Assembly (NCBI RefSeq): GCF_000482705.1 | Contig: NZ_AXWO01000001.1 | Location: 372,001 to 436,000, forward strand | Direction of reading: 5' to 3' | Origin: Glycomyces arizonensis DSM 44726 | GTDB taxonomy: Bacteria > Actinomycetota > Actinomycetes > Mycobacteriales > Micromonosporaceae | DNA: 64,000 nt | Shown here: piece by piece, positions 19,840-29,478 of the stretch | Layout: each line of letters opens with the position of its first letter | How positions within the stretch are numbered: the first letter of the stretch is position 1 | Made by a program: the position numbers and the translations under genes | The notes under the pieces: generated by a model | What the model saw: the letters and a program-made list of their open reading frames with translations, nothing else | What the model was told of the DNA's origin: nothing | Database searches by the model: none

Positions 19840-19969
19840 CATCATCCGAGCAACATCGGCAAAGTGCTTCACGCGACAGGGCGCGACGGCACTGGCGGCG
19901 ACCTCGCTGGCCGACACGTACGACGGGGGCTCGACCGGCACGCTGAACGGCTGGTCGATCGACCTCTAG
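19840..19969 (+). pseudogene. C-terminal remnant of a P-domain (secreted protease-type) protein
   Basis: The open frame entering from the IS end finishes with LADTYDGGSTGTLNGWSIDL and a TAG at 19967. This matches the end of proprotein-convertase P domains (pattern D-x-GDTGTLN-x-W-x-L), which close many actinomycete secreted serine proteases and peptidases. Everything upstream is replaced by the IS element. A good terminator hairpin follows, as expected for a once-real gene end. Confidence 0.6.
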
Positions 19970-19982
19970 CGATACCGTGAGG

Positions 19983-20004
19983 AGCCGCCGCGAAACGCGG
20001 CGGC
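19983..20004 (+). terminator. Terminator hairpin after the P-domain remnant
   Basis: GCCGCCGCG-AAA-CGCGGCGGC, a 9-bp perfect stem followed by TTCG, 14 bases after the remnant stop. Confidence 0.75.
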
Positions 20005-20128
20005 TTCGCCGCATTCGGGGACGAAACTCCATGTCGGTTTCATGCCAGCGCGCGCCGCGACCGCCGGTGAGACTTGCGACGTGTCAACAGTTCAGGAAAT
20101 CCAGCAGGAAACGCAGGCAGGAGCAGTC

Positions 20129-20890
20129 ATGTCCCAGCGATTCAAGTCTAAAGTGGTCATCGTCACCGGTGGCGCGACCGGCATGGGGCTGGCCGTCGCC
20201 GAGCGCGTCGCCGCCGAGGGCGGCACGGCGCTCATCGCCTCCAGGCGGAAGGACGTCGGCGAGGTGGCCGTCGCCTCCATCACCGCCAAGGGCGGCCAGG
20301 CCGCCTATGTCCCGACCGACGTCACCGTCGAGGCCGACATGGAGCGGCTCGTGGCCGTCGCGGTCGAAGAGCACGGCGGCCTCCACGGCGCCTTCAACAA
20401 CGCCGGCGGCATGAACGCGTTCGGCCCGATCTCACAAGTGGAGACGGAGGCGTGGCACGCCGACATCTCCCAGAGCCTCACCAGCGTGTTCTTTGGCCTG
20501 AAGCACCAGATCCCGGCCATCGCGGCCTCCGGGGGCGGTTCGATCGTCAACAACGCCTCGAATCTCGGCATGGTCGGCATGGGCACGGTCGCGCCGTACG
20601 TGGCCGCCAAGCACGGCGTGGTCGGCCTGACGAAGGCCGCCGCACTGGAGACCGCCGAGCAGGGTGTGCGCGTGAACGCGGTGCTGCCCGGCGGGGTCGA
20701 CACACCGCTGTTCGGGGCGACCACCGGCGCGACCGCCGAGGGACGCGAGATGGTCAAGGGCCTGCATCCGCTGGGGCGCATAGCGAGGCCGGAGGAGATC
20801 GCGGCGACGGTGTGCCACCTGCTGAGCGACGAGGCCTCGTTCATCACCGGCGCGGCCATGTCGATCGACGGCGGCTTCACCGCTCAGTGA
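20129..20890 (+). CDS. Short-chain dehydrogenase/reductase
   Basis: A 253-aa NAD(P)-dependent oxidoreductase of the classical SDR family. It has the cofactor loop VTGGATGMGLAVAER, NNAGG, the catalytic Ser region SIVNNASNLGMVG, the YVAAKHG catalytic Tyr-x3-Lys, and the C-terminal ITGAAMSIDGGFTAQ. The Arg pair after the second beta strand (ASRRKD) suggests NADP(H). The ATG at 20129 has AGGAG at 8 bases. The substrate cannot be told. It stands alone between the IS region and truA. Confidence 0.9.
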   Translation: MSQRFKSKVVIVTGGATGMGLAVAERVAAEGGTALIASRRKDVGEVAVASITAKGGQAAYVPTDVTVEADMERLVAVAVEEHGGLHGAFNNAGGMNAFGPISQVETEAWHADISQSLTSVFFGLKHQIPAIAASGGGSIVNNASNLGMVGMGTVAPYVAAKHGVVGLTKAAALETAEQGVRVNAVLPGGVDTPLFGATTGATAEGREMVKGLHPLGRIARPEEIAATVCHLLSDEASFITGAAMSIDGGFTAQ

Positions 20891-20950
20891 CGCGGGCCGC
20901 GGATCCGTCCGAAGGGTCTGCGCCGTGGGCTCGCCGGGCGGGCTCGCGGC

Positions 20951-21796
20951 TCAGGCCGCCGCCGGGTCCTGGCGGGTCCTGACTCTGCGAGTGAGGTCGA
21001 TGCGGGAGCGCCAGTCCGCGGGGTCGTCCGAGTAGTCGACCTCGACGAGGGCGAGGCCGTGGGGGCCGACGACGTGGACGTCGTTCGCGCGCTCGCCGAG
21101 GTGGAGGATCGAGGCCAGCCACTCCTCGTCTCGGCGGCCGTCGCCCACGGCGAGCGCGGCGCCGACGAGGCTGCGGACCATCGAGTGGCAGAACGCGTCG
21201 GCGCGGACCGTCGCCACCGCGACGCCGGCCTCGTCGCGGGTCCAGTCGTACTGGAGCAGTTCGCGGATCGTCGTGGCGCCTTCGCGCTGCTTGCAGAAGC
21301 CGATGAAGTCGTGCTCGCCGACCAGGCGCTGGCAGGCGGTGTGCATGCGTTCGACGTCGAGGGGCCTGGGCCAGGCGAGAGTGTCGGATCGGCGCAGCGG
21401 GTCGACGCCCCACATCGCGTCGGCCACGCGGTAGGTGTAGCGGCGCCACCTGGCGGCGAAGCGGGCGTTGAACGAGGGGTCGACGGCCTCGGCTGAGGTG
21501 ACGCGCACGTCCGGCGGGAGGATGCCCCGCATGCGCCACAGCAGCTTCTCGGCCAGCTCCTCCCATTTCGCGGTGGGGACGTCGACGTGGACGACCTGCC
21601 CGACGGCGTGGACCCCGGCGTCGGTGCGCCCGGCGACGGTGAATGCCTCGATGTGCCCGAACAGCAGCTCGCAGGCGCGCATCACCTCGGCGGCGACGGT
21701 CCGCAGTCCTGGTTGCAGTGCCCAGCCGGAGAAGTCGGCCCCGTCGTAGGCGACGCCGAGCCGCAGTCTGGTCTTGTCCTCCACGCGCCCTCCCAC
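20951..21796 (-). CDS. truA: tRNA pseudouridine(38-40) synthase
   Basis: Isomerises uridines 38-40 in the anticodon arm of many tRNAs. It has 281 aa. The catalytic Asp is in AGRTDAGVHAVGQVVHVD. Other conserved parts are LRLGVAYDGADFSGW, NARFAARWRRYTYR, FCHSMVRSLVGAALAVG and DPADW. It lies downstream of rplQ as in other actinomycetes, but is separated from it by a terminator and heptad array B. Confidence 0.96.
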   Translation of the reverse strand: MGGRVEDKTRLRLGVAYDGADFSGWALQPGLRTVAAEVMRACELLFGHIEAFTVAGRTDAGVHAVGQVVHVDVPTAKWEELAEKLLWRMRGILPPDVRVTSAEAVDPSFNARFAARWRRYTYRVADAMWGVDPLRRSDTLAWPRPLDVERMHTACQRLVGEHDFIGFCKQREGATTIRELLQYDWTRDEAGVAVATVRADAFCHSMVRSLVGAALAVGDGRRDEEWLASILHLGERANDVHVVGPHGLALVEVDYSDDPADWRSRIDLTRRVRTRQDPAAA

Positions 21797-21803
21797 TGAG
21801 GAT

Positions 21804-21864
21804 CTTATAGGCTATACCCTTGATATAGGTTATAGAATATAAGTTATTTCCTATATTCTATAAG
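21804..21864. repeat. AT-rich heptad array B
   Basis: Between rplQ (3' end) and truA (5' end). It reads CTTATAGGCTATACCC and continues in sevens as TAGGTTA, TAGAATA, TAAGTTA. It includes a perfect 12-bp inverted pair, TTATAGAATATA (21830-21841) and TATATTCTATAA (21852-21863). It starts only 8 bases from the truA ATG. Confidence 0.82.
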
Positions 21865-21873
21865 AAACAGACG

Positions 21874-21905
21874 ACCGCGCGCAGAGCAGAACTCTGCGCG
21901 CGGTC
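21874..21905 (-). terminator. Strong intrinsic terminator after rplQ
   Basis: On the minus strand GACCGCGCGCAGAG-TTCTG-CTCTGCGCGCGGTC, a 14-bp perfect stem followed by TCTGTTTCTT. It ends the rpsM-rplQ operon and is followed by heptad array B. Confidence 0.9.
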
Positions 21906-21958
21906 GCACGTCTTGCCGTCACCGGCCCGAAGGCGCCGTCGGCGCCTCGAGGCGGTCG

Positions 21959-22312
21959 CTAGTCGACCAGTTCGATGATCGCCATCGGCGCGTTGTCGCC
22001 CTTGCGGTTCCCGGCCTTGATGATCCGGGTGTAGCCGCCCTCGCGGGCGGCGAAGCGCGGGGCGACCTGCTCGAACAGGTCGTGCGTGGCGTCCTTGTTG
22101 CGCAGCTTGGCCAGCGCCAGGCGGCGGTGGTGCAGGCTGCCCTTCTTGCCGTACGTGATCAGACGCTCGGCGTAAGGGCGCAGGCGGCGGGCCTTGGTCA
22201 CCGTCGTGGTGATGCTGCCGTGCTCGAACAGCGACGCCGCGAGGTTCGCCAGCATCAGCTTCTCGTGTGCTGGGGAACCGCCCAGGCGCGGGCCCTTGGA
22301 AGGCTTAGGCAT
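21959..22312 (-). CDS. rplQ: 50S ribosomal protein L17
   Basis: A 117-aa large-subunit protein. It has the conserved [21 protein letters not shown]-terminus, then [18 protein letters not shown] and the C-terminal [20 protein letters not shown]. It is the last gene of the alpha operon, with its ATG at 22312 behind GGAGC. Confidence 0.98.
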   Translation of the reverse strand: MPKPSKGPRLGGSPAHEKLMLANLAASLFEHGSITTTVTKARRLRPYAERLITYGKKGSLHHRRLALAKLRNKDATHDLFEQVAPRFAAREGGYTRIIKAGNRKGDNAPMAIIELVD

Positions 22313-22387
22313 TGTCTTGCTCCTCTGGGTTTGGCGCGGCCGGCCGTCTTACGGAACCGACCGCCACTTGTCGGGCAGCGCTAGACG

Positions 22388-23434
22388 CTAGAGCTGCTCG
22401 GTCTCGCGGAGGTCCTCACCGTCGTCCTCGTACTCCTCGGGCTCGGGGCTCTCCTCGGACCCGAAGGCCGCGGCGGCCTCGGACGGGTCGAAGGTGCCCG
22501 GCGAGTCCTTCAGGCTCAGGCCCATGCCGGCGAGCTTCATCTTGACCTCGTCGATCGACTTCTGCCCGAAGTTGCGGATGTCGAGCAGGTCGGCCTCGGT
22601 GCGGTTGATGAGCTCTCCGACGGTGTTGACGCCCTCCCGCTTGAGGCAGTTGTACGACCGGACGGTCATGTCCAGGTCCTCGATCGGGAGCGCCAGGTCG
22701 GCGGCCAGCTGCTGGTCGGCCGGGCTGGGCCCGACGTCGATGCCCTCGGCCTCGGTGTCGAGCTCGCGGTAGAGCCCGAACAGCTCGACCAGGGTCGAGC
22801 CGGCGGAGGCCAGAGCGGTGCGCGGCGAGGTCGAGGCCTTGGTCTCGACGTCGACCGTGAGCTTGTCGAAGTCGGTGCGCTGCTCGACGCGGGTCGCGTC
22901 GACCGAGTAGGCCACCTTCAGGACCGGCGAGTAGATCGAGTCGACCGGGACGCGGCCGATCTCGTTCGTGTCGGCCTTGTTCTGCGGGGCCGAGACGTAG
23001 CCTCGGCCGCGCTCGACCACGAACTCCATGTCCAGGCGGCCCTTCGAGTTGAGGGTCGCGAGCTTGAGCTCGGGGTTGTGGACCTGCACGCCGGCGGGCG
23101 GCTGGATGTCGCCGGCGAGGACCTCGCCGGGGCCTTCCTTGCGCAGGTACATGGTGGCCGGCTCGTCGTTCTCCGAGGAGACGCAGATCTGCTTGACGTT
23201 CAGCACCAGTTCCACGACGTCCTCCTTGACGCCGGGAATGGTGGAGAACTCGTGCAGCACGCCGTCGATCTTGATCGAGGTGACCGCCGCGCCCGGGATG
23301 GACGACAGCAGCGTGCGCCGCAGCGAGTTGCCGAGCGTGTAGCCGAAGCCCGGCTCGAGCGGTTCGATGGTGAACTTCGAGCGGGTCGGGCTGATCTGCT
23401 GCTCAGAGAGCGAAGGCCGCTGAGTGATAAGCAC
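22388..23434 (-). CDS. rpoA: RNA polymerase alpha subunit
   Basis: A 348-aa core subunit. The N-terminal assembly domain contains [20 protein letters not shown] and ISCVSSEND-type strands. The C-terminal domain (about 255-320) is [20 protein letters not shown] followed by [20 protein letters not shown], which contacts UP elements and activators. An acidic tail follows ([16 protein letters not shown]). It starts at the GTG at 23434 ([12 protein letters not shown]). Confidence 0.98.
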   Translation of the reverse strand: MLITQRPSLSEQQISPTRSKFTIEPLEPGFGYTLGNSLRRTLLSSIPGAAVTSIKIDGVLHEFSTIPGVKEDVVELVLNVKQICVSSENDEPATMYLRKEGPGEVLAGDIQPPAGVQVHNPELKLATLNSKGRLDMEFVVERGRGYVSAPQNKADTNEIGRVPVDSIYSPVLKVAYSVDATRVEQRTDFDKLTVDVETKASTSPRTALASAGSTLVELFGLYRELDTEAEGIDVGPSPADQQLAADLALPIEDLDMTVRSYNCLKREGVNTVGELINRTEADLLDIRNFGQKSIDEVKMKLAGMGLSLKDSPGTFDPSEAAAAFGSEESPEPEEYEDDGEDLRETEQL

Positions 23435-23589
23435 GTGAATCGATTCCTTCGGTTCAGGGCGCCCGCTATATGGCGCCGAGAAATGGTGAGCACACCGAGG
23501 CTGCGTCGCCCAGGTGCCTCCCTGACGGATTCAGTTGTGACGGCGGACCGCCGGCGTCCCGGGTGCTGGCACTCGGGACGCGCGGCCGG

Positions 23590-23988
23590 TCAGACCCGGC
23601 GCCGCTTCGGCGGCCGGCAGCCGTTGTGCGGCTGCGGGGTCACGTCGTTGATCGAGCCGACCTCGAGGCCGACGGCCTGGAGGGAGCGGATCGCGGTCTC
23701 GCGGCCGGAGCCGGGACCCTTGACGTAGACGTCGACCTTGCGCATGCCGTTGTCCATCGCCTTGCGGGCGGCGGCCTCGGCGCACATCTGCGCGGCGTAG
23801 GGGGTCGACTTCCTGGAGCCCTTGAAGCCCACCTGGCCGGCGGAGGACCAGGAGACGACGGCACCGGTCGGGTCGGTGATCGACACGATGGTGTTGTTGA
23901 AGGTGCTCTTGATGTGAGCCTGCCCCTGGGGGACGTTCTTCTTCTTTGCGCGCGGGTTCTTCGAACCGCCGCGAGTCTTCGGTGGCAT
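23590..23988 (-). CDS. rpsK: 30S ribosomal protein S11
   Basis: A 132-aa small-subunit platform protein. It has the [21 protein letters not shown]-terminus, the [14 protein letters not shown] loop and the C-terminal [18 protein letters not shown]. The following gap to rpoA (155 bases) is where rpsD sits in some actinobacteria; here rpsD is at 25485-26090. Confidence 0.98.
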   Translation of the reverse strand: MPPKTRGGSKNPRAKKKNVPQGQAHIKSTFNNTIVSITDPTGAVVSWSSAGQVGFKGSRKSTPYAAQMCAEAAARKAMDNGMRKVDVYVKGPGSGRETAIRSLQAVGLEVGSINDVTPQPHNGCRPPKRRRV

Positions 23989-24006
23989 CTCTTGCGCTCC
24001 TCAGCC

Positions 24007-24381
24007 CTAGCGGGCCTTCTTCTTTCCGGCGACAGTCTTCTTCGGGCCCTTGCGGGTCCGAGCGTTGGTCTTGGTGCGCTGACCGTGGACCGGGAGGCCG
24101 AAGCGGTGACGCAGGCCCTGGTAGCAGCCGATCTCGATCTTGCGGCGGATGTCGGCCTGCACTTCGCGGCGCAGGTCGCCCTCGACTTGGTAGTGCTCTT
24201 CGATGTGGTCGCGGAGCTTCACCAGCTCGTCGTCGGTGAGGTCCTTGACGCGCTTGTCACGGTCGAGGCCGGTGGCCTCGATCGTCTCGATCGAGCGCGT
24301 GCGGCCGACACCGTAGATGTAGGTGAGTGCGATCTCCAGGCGCTTGTCGCGCGGGAGGTCCACTCCGACCAGGCGTGCCAT
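24007..24381 (-). CDS. rpsM: 30S ribosomal protein S13
   Basis: A 124-aa head protein of the 30S subunit. It begins [20 protein letters not shown], continues [10 protein letters not shown], and ends with the basic tail [18 protein letters not shown] that reaches the P site. It lies between rpmJ and rpsK. Confidence 0.98.
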   Translation of the reverse strand: MARLVGVDLPRDKRLEIALTYIYGVGRTRSIETIEATGLDRDKRVKDLTDDELVKLRDHIEEHYQVEGDLRREVQADIRRKIEIGCYQGLRHRFGLPVHGQRTKTNARTRKGPKKTVAGKKKAR

Positions 24382-24562
24382 CTAGGCGTTCTCCTAGTGT
24401 TCTCGGAGGTCTGACCGCTGCCGTCCCGCCAGGAGTCGATCTCCCCGCCCTGATCGGGCGATGCGAGCCCCGGCCTCCGAACCGGGGGTTGTGCGCTCGT
24501 GCGCACTGGCGGCGGTTCCCCATCTCATCAAGCGTGGGGCCTTGCTCGTTGCGTGTGAAGTT

Positions 24563-24679
24563 CTAGCCCTGACGCTGCTTGTGACGCGGGTCGGACGAGC
24601 AGATGACCATCACCCGTCCGTGCCTGCGGATCACGCGGCAGTTCTTGCAGATCTTCTTGACGCTCGGTTTGACTTTCAC
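24563..24679 (-). CDS. rpmJ: 50S ribosomal protein L36
   Basis: A 38-aa zinc-binding protein starting at the GTG at 24679: [19 protein letters not shown], then [19 protein letters not shown]. The ligand set C-x2-C...C...H is intact, so this is the zinc form. It lies 27 bases after infA and belongs to the same operon. Confidence 0.97.
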   Translation of the reverse strand: MKVKPSVKKICKNCRVIRRHGRVMVICSSDPRHKQRQG

Positions 24680-24706
24680 GAGTCCTACTTACGTGTAGTC
24701 GTCAGG

Positions 24707-24928
24707 TCAGCGGTAGCGGTAGACAATCCGCCCGCGCGACAGGTCGTACGGCGAGAGCTCGACGACGACCCGGTCCTCTGGGAGGATCCGGATGTAGTTC
24801 TGCCGCATCTTGCCGCTGATGTGAGCGAGTACTTTGTGGCCGTTGGTGAGTTCCACCCGGAACATAGCGTTCGGGAGGGACTCGGTGACCTTGCCTTCGA
24901 TCTCGATGGCACCGTCTTTTTTAGGCAT
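24707..24928 (-). CDS. infA: Translation initiation factor IF-1
   Basis: A 73-aa S1-type OB-fold factor: [20 protein letters not shown], then [20 protein letters not shown] and [14 protein letters not shown] at the end. It occupies the A site during initiation. It is the first gene of the infA-rpmJ-rpsM-rpsK-rpoA-rplQ unit. The 556-base space upstream (24929-25484) has no gene but contains two 32-bp repeat units, a terminator and a 28-bp tandem repeat. Confidence 0.98.
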   Translation of the reverse strand: MPKKDGAIEIEGKVTESLPNAMFRVELTNGHKVLAHISGKMRQNYIRILPEDRVVVELSPYDLSRGRIVYRYR

Positions 24929-25062
24929 GTCCTCCGCTACCGTGACAACTCGGTCCGAAACTCCGCACCCGTCCGGGTCCGGAGCAACTGTCAGCCCGCA
25001 CGACGCCGAGGAGCCCCTGGCGGGGTCCGCTGACGTTGATCGGGCGTATTCCACGGTTCGGT

Positions 25063-25127
25063 TGCCGCGAAACCTGCGAGCAAGGCATTCGCACTCTCTG
25101 CGAAGCTTGCGAGCAGTGAATTCGCAC
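25063..25127. repeat. Two units of the 32-bp palindromic repeat upstream of infA
   Basis: Unit 1 (25063-25094) contains CGAAACCTGCGAGCAAGG, and unit 2 (25095-25127) contains GCGAAGCTTGCGAGCAGTGA followed by ATTCGCAC. Both end in ATTCGCAC. Unit 2 shares GCGAAGCTTGCGAGC and the following GTGAATT with the five-unit array at 49991-50150. Confidence 0.75.
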
Positions 25128-25328
25128 CGCGCCGGAACCGTGAGCGACCGCTGTGCGGCACTGGGCCACGTGCCGGTCGCATCGGTGCAGTTCGCCTTGA
25201 TCACTGTCCCAGTTCGCCGGAGCGCGGGCGGACTCAGGACAGAACGGACTGCACCGCGGGGTAAGTCTACTCGCGCCTGCGAGGCGGCTACCAGCGGGGA
25301 GACCGTGACGGACGGCACTGTCGCGCGT

Positions 25329-25365
25329 ACGAGGCGGCCCGCCGCCGGAGCGGGGGCCGCCTCGT
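25329..25365 (-). terminator. Hairpin downstream of rpsD
   Basis: ACGAGGCGGCC and GGCCGCCTCGT are perfectly complementary 11-mers around a GC-rich loop, 120 bases after the rpsD stop and before the infA promoter region. Confidence 0.7.
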
Positions 25366-25374
25366 CACAACGCG

Positions 25375-25513
25375 TACTTCGAGTGATACTCGCTGAGCGC
25401 TTACTCGGAGCGGCGCTCGGCTGAGTCGCTGCTTCGAGCGGTACCCGGCTGAGCTCTTACTTCGAGCAGTACTCGGCTGAGCTCCTACTTCGAGTAGTAC
25501 TCGACGACGAGCG
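25375..25513. repeat. 28-bp tandem repeat overlapping the rpsD 3' end
   Basis: Five degenerate units of 27-28 bases start at 25375, 25402, 25430, 25458 and 25486. Units 4 and 5 read TACTTCGAGCAGTACTCGGC and TACTTCGAGTAGTACTCGAC. The last unit holds the final codons and stop of rpsD (VVEYYSK), so the array looks like repeated copying of the gene end into the downstream space. Each unit contains an imperfect palindrome CGAG-N5-CTCG. Confidence 0.8.
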
Positions 25514-26090
25514 CCTCATCGCAGATCACGGGGACCTGCTTGCGCTCGGGCACCTGGATGAAGCGGGCCACCAGGCCGTCGAGGTGGGCCTCGATGTAGG
25601 CGGGGGTCTGCTCGCCCGCCCACGCGCCGGCCGCGGCCAGCTGGAACGGTGTCATCGTGCGGGACTTCTTGCGCACCTGCACGAAGTCGTTCGCCTTGAG
25701 CCGGTACGACGGGATGTCGACCTTGCGGCCGTTCACGATGAAGTGACCGTGGTTGACGAACTGGCGCGCCTGGTAGATGGTGCGCGCGAATCCGGCCCGC
25801 AGCACGAAGGCGTCGAGGCGGGACTCCAGGATGCTGATCAGGACCTCACCGGTCTTGCCCTGCTTGCGCACGGCCTCCTGGTAGGCGTTGCGCAGCTGAC
25901 GCTCGCTGATGTTGTACTGCGCGCGCAGACGCTGCTTCTCGACGAGCTGGTTTTTGTAGTCCGATTCCTTCTTGCGGCCGCGGCCGTGCTGCCCCGGAGG
26001 GTACGGACGGCGCTCCATGTACTTGGCGGCCTTCGGCGTCAGCGCGACGCCGAGGGAACGGGAAAGCTTGACTTTCGCCTTCGCTTGCAA
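25485..26090 (-). CDS. rpsD: 30S ribosomal protein S4
   Basis: A 201-aa primary 16S rRNA-binding protein. The SRSLGVALTPKAAKYMERRP and YPPGQHGRGRKK blocks and the S4 RNA-binding domain (ESRLDAFVLRAGFARTIYQA, RQFVNHGHFIVNGRKVDIPS) are present. The TTG at 26090 is taken as the start (GGAGA 8 bases upstream); the frame is open further upstream but not conserved. It is transcribed alone here, between ddl and infA. The 3' end lies in the 28-bp tandem repeat. The upstream gap contains an inverted repeat, GCCCCGA/TCGGGGC (26115-26130). Confidence 0.96.
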   Translation of the reverse strand: MQAKAKVKLSRSLGVALTPKAAKYMERRPYPPGQHGRGRKKESDYKNQLVEKQRLRAQYNISERQLRNAYQEAVRKQGKTGEVLISILESRLDAFVLRAGFARTIYQARQFVNHGHFIVNGRKVDIPSYRLKANDFVQVRKKSRTMTPFQLAAAGAWAGEQTPAYIEAHLDGLVARFIQVPERKQVPVICDEALVVEYYSK

Positions 26091-26255
26091 TGCAATCTCC
26101 AGTAATTCATGAACGAGCCCCGATTCGGGGCACAAGTCGTCTCTGACGTGCAGAAACGCGGAAGTGTCGCGCGCTCGTGCGGCGCGCACACGGATATACG
26201 GCTCGGTCCCACCACCATTGGCGATGCGACCACTGGACCAGGGTACGCGGCCAGG

Positions 26256-27305
26256 TCAGGCGCGGCCAGCGCGGGCCGCCGCGAGAGTGACCAGGCGCTC
26301 CACCAGCTCCTCATACGAGGTCCCCGCGGCGGCGAACGCCTGCGGGACGCCGCTCATCGGGGTGAGCCCGGGCATGGTGTTCAGCTCGTTGAGGTAGACG
26401 GTGCCGTCCGGGGCCAGGAAGCAGTCGACGCGAGCCAGATCGCGGCAATCGAGGAGCCGGAAGACCTTCCTGGCCAGCTCCTGCGCCTGCTCGGCGACGC
26501 CCTCGGGGAAGTCCGGCTTGAGGTTGAACGGCTCGGGGTTGTCGAGGTACTTCGCGTCGAAGTCGAACCAGCCGTCCTCGCCCATCGCGAGCACCTCGAG
26601 CGGATAGGTGACCTCCAGCTCGCCGTCGAGGGTGGCCAGAACGCCCATCTCGATCTCGCGGACGTCCATGAACGCGGCCTCGAAGACCACCTTGTCGTCC
26701 ACCTCGCGGGCCTTGGCGACGGCCTCGGCCAGCTCGGCGCCCGACTTGGCCCTGCTGATGCCCAGGCTCGATCCGGCGCGGGCGGGCTTGACGAAGACGG
26801 GCAGGCCGAGCTCGTCGACGACGGCCTGCGCGTCGAGTTCCTCGCCGGGCTTGAGGACCGCCCATTTGCCCTGCGGGACGCCCTCGGCGTCGAGCAGGCG
26901 CTTGGTGAACTCCTTGTCCATGCTCACCGAGCTGGCCAGCACCCCGGATCCGACGTAAGGCAGGTCGGCCATCTCGAACAGTCCCTGGAGGGTACCGTCC
27001 TCGCCGTAGGGGCCGTGGAGGACCGGGAAGGCGATGTCGGCCATGGGCGAGGCACCGGGGCCGAGCTCGACGGCGACGGCCTTGCCCGAGTCGGCGGTGA
27101 TCTCCGGCAGCGGCGCGGCGCCGTCGATCGCGAAGGCGGCGTCCCGCGGGAGCCGCACCCACTCGCCGGAGCGGGTGATGCCGATGGCGGTGACGTCGTA
27201 GCCCCGTTCTCGCAGCGCCTGGGCCACTCCCGAGCCGGAGGCGCATGAGACGGGCTGTTCGACGCTGCGGCCGCCGAAGAACACGGCGACGGTTGGCTTA
27301 GTCAT
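26256..27305 (-). CDS. ddl: D-alanine--D-alanine ligase
   Basis: Makes D-Ala-D-Ala for peptidoglycan in the cytoplasm. It has 349 aa of the ATP-grasp fold. The N-terminal loop is [12 protein letters not shown], where most relatives have SxEHxVS; the catalytic Glu is kept. Next come [17 protein letters not shown], the Lys/Arg ATP site [15 protein letters not shown], and the omega/metal loop [14 protein letters not shown]. Its ATG at 27305 overlaps the gpsA stop by 8 bases, so the two are coupled. Confidence 0.96.
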   Translation of the reverse strand: MTKPTVAVFFGGRSVEQPVSCASGSGVAQALRERGYDVTAIGITRSGEWVRLPRDAAFAIDGAAPLPEITADSGKAVAVELGPGASPMADIAFPVLHGPYGEDGTLQGLFEMADLPYVGSGVLASSVSMDKEFTKRLLDAEGVPQGKWAVLKPGEELDAQAVVDELGLPVFVKPARAGSSLGISRAKSGAELAEAVAKAREVDDKVVFEAAFMDVREIEMGVLATLDGELEVTYPLEVLAMGEDGWFDFDAKYLDNPEPFNLKPDFPEGVAEQAQELARKVFRLLDCRDLARVDCFLAPDGTVYLNELNTMPGLTPMSGVPQAFAAAGTSYEELVERLVTLAAARAGRA

Positions 27306-28317
27306 GGTGTGACCTCAAAGTGTCGGTTTCCGGTTTGGTCTCGCGGCCCATCAGCTCGGCGACGGCGGCCCTGGGGTCGAGTCCCTCGTGGCAGACGCGT
27401 TCGACCGCGTCGCAGATGGGCATCTCGACGCCGACCTTGCGGGCCAGGTCGGTGATCGACCGGCAGCTCTTGACGCCTTCGGCGGTCTGCCTGGTGATGC
27501 GGGCGGCCTCGTCCAAGGTGGCGCCGAGGCCGAGCTGCTCGCCGAAGGTGTGGTTGCGCGACAGCGGGGAGGAGCAGGTGGCGACGAGGTCGCCGAGCCC
27601 GGCGAGCCCGGCGAAGGTCGCCGGGTCGGCGCCGAGGCGGATGCCCAGGCGCGTGGTCTCGGCGAGGCCGCGGGTGATGAGCGTGGCCTTGGTGTTGTCG
27701 CCCAGGCCCATCCCGGCGGCCATGCCGTAGGCGAGCGCGATGACGTTCTTGGTCGCCCCGCCGAGCTCGCAGCCGACCACGTCGGTGTTGGTGTAGGGGC
27801 GGAAGTAGGCGGTGGTGACCGCGCGCTGGACGGCGACGGCGCGGTCGTGGTCGGCGCAGGCGACGACGGAGGCAGTCGGCTGCTCCTCGGCGATCTCGCG
27901 CGCGAGGTTGGGGCCGGACAGGACCGCGACGTGCTTCTCGTCGGCGCCGGTCACCTCGGCGACGACTTCGGTCATGCGCGCGGTGGTGCCCAGTTCGATG
28001 CCCTTCATCAGGCTGAGCAGGGTCGCGTCGGGGTGGAGGTGGGCCGACCAGGCGGCGAGGTTCTCGCGGAGGGTCTGGCTGGGGACGGCGAGCACGACGA
28101 TCGCGGCGCCGCGCAGGGCCTCGGCCGGGTCGCCGGTGGCCGAGACGCCGCCCGGGAGAGTGACGTCCGGGAAGTAGTCGGGGTTGCGGCGCTGGCGGTT
28201 GACCGCGTCGGCGACGTCCGGTCGCCGGGCCCAGAGTGTGACAGGCGTGCCCGCGTCGGCGAGGATCTTGGCGAACACGGTTCCCCACGATCCGGCTCCC
28301 ATGACGGCTGCTCTCAC
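27298..28317 (-). CDS. gpsA: Glycerol-3-phosphate dehydrogenase [NAD(P)+]
   Basis: Reduces dihydroxyacetone phosphate to glycerol-3-phosphate, the backbone for phospholipids. It has 339 aa: N-terminal [36 protein letters not shown], the catalytic Lys in [14 protein letters not shown], and the GLGDLVATC loop. It overlaps plsC by 4 bases upstream and ddl downstream. PlsC uses the product of this branch, so plsC-gpsA is a functional pair. Confidence 0.97.
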   Translation of the reverse strand: MRAAVMGAGSWGTVFAKILADAGTPVTLWARRPDVADAVNRQRRNPDYFPDVTLPGGVSATGDPAEALRGAAIVVLAVPSQTLRENLAAWSAHLHPDATLLSLMKGIELGTTARMTEVVAEVTGADEKHVAVLSGPNLAREIAEEQPTASVVACADHDRAVAVQRAVTTAYFRPYTNTDVVGCELGGATKNVIALAYGMAAGMGLGDNTKATLITRGLAETTRLGIRLGADPATFAGLAGLGDLVATCSSPLSRNHTFGEQLGLGATLDEAARITRQTAEGVKSCRSITDLARKVGVEMPICDAVERVCHEGLDPRAAVAELMGRETKPETDTLRSHHD

Positions 28318-29096
28318 TCGGTCGGCTCGCTTTCTTCGCGCTGATGCTTCTTATATTCGCGGAGGTCGAACAGCGGCGGGGGCTGTTCGCCGCGAAGCTC
28401 GGCGACGCCCTCGCGCAGCGCCTCCATGATCTTGTCCGTGGCGGCGGTGAGGCGCTCGCGGGTCGGCTCGGCGCCTTCCCATTCGGAGAGGTCGACGGGG
28501 GGCCCGGCGACGACGGTGACGAGTTTGCGGCGGCCGAGCTTGAACTTGGGCTTGCGGTGGCGGTCGTGGATCGCCAGCGATCCCCATTGGGCGATGGGGA
28601 TGACGGGGGCGCCGGTGGTGAGGGCGAGGCGGGCGACGCCGGTCTTGCCGCGCATCGGCCAGCGGTCCGGCTCCTTGGTGACGGTGCCTTCGGGCGAGAT
28701 GACGACCGAGCCGCCCGCGGTGAGGACCTCGATGGCTTTGCGCAGAGAGTCGGCGGCGTCGCTGCGTCCGCGGTAGACCGGGATCTGCTCGGTGGCCTTG
28801 ATGACGGGGCCGAGGACGGGGATCTTGACGAGGGAGTGCTTGAGCAGGAAGCGGGGGTGGCGTCCGGAGTTGTAGACGAAGTGGGCGACCGGGAGCGGAT
28901 CGAAGTCGGAGTAGTGGTTCCACACGAGGATGACCGGGCCGGTCAGGGGGATGTGGTGCATGCCGGCCCACTTGCGCTTGGTGAGGAGCACCAGGCCGCC
29001 TTTGACGATGCCGCCCGCGGCGTGGACGATGCCGCTGAGCCGGTCGCCTCCGGGCCGGCGCCAGGCGTAGTGCGCCTCGGCCGTCTCCTTGGTCAC
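28314..29096 (-). CDS. plsC: 1-acyl-sn-glycerol-3-phosphate acyltransferase
   Basis: Membrane-associated acyltransferase of 260 aa that makes phosphatidic acid. Motif I is [10 protein letters not shown] (H-x4-D), motif II is the PVYRGRSDA region, and motif III is [14 protein letters not shown] (PEGT). The GTG at 29096 has AAGGAG at 7 bases. The longer upstream frame is not supported. It is the first gene of the plsC-gpsA-ddl operon. Confidence 0.93.
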   Translation of the reverse strand: MTKETAEAHYAWRRPGGDRLSGIVHAAGGIVKGGLVLLTKRKWAGMHHIPLTGPVILVWNHYSDFDPLPVAHFVYNSGRHPRFLLKHSLVKIPVLGPVIKATEQIPVYRGRSDAADSLRKAIEVLTAGGSVVISPEGTVTKEPDRWPMRGKTGVARLALTTGAPVIPIAQWGSLAIHDRHRKPKFKLGRRKLVTVVAGPPVDLSEWEGAEPTRERLTAATDKIMEALREGVAELRGEQPPPLFDLREYKKHQREESEPTE

Positions 29097-29478
29097 CTGA
29101 TTGCTCCTTCTGGATGATGCCGACGCGCGGCCCGCGGATACCGCGGCGCCGGCTCGTGGCTCGCGGGCTCCGCCCGGAGGGGCGGCCTGTGTGCCCACTG
29201 TCGGCGCGACTTGTGGGATCGTCTGTGTGTGAGCACTCTATAGCCCTTCCCGCCCGGGGAGGGAGACGGGAAGCGGGCCGTGGGGTCTGCCTCAGGGTCC
29301 GCCACCTGCCGACACGTGACGTGATGCCGCCGGTACGGGGCGGTGCGCGCCCGGTGCGGTGTGCCATATCCGTATGGCGCCTTGCGCCGATAATCGAATG
29401 ATGTCATCATAGAGTCACAATGACATCGATCCTGCCGACACGTTGTGGCGGCAATGTCCTCGAACCCGACCGGAGTGA

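Noticed and set aside
25485-26189. Longer S4 protein starting at 26189
   Set aside because: The added 33 residues are not like any S4 N-terminus and overlap the ddl-rpsD gap. The TTG at 26090 fits.
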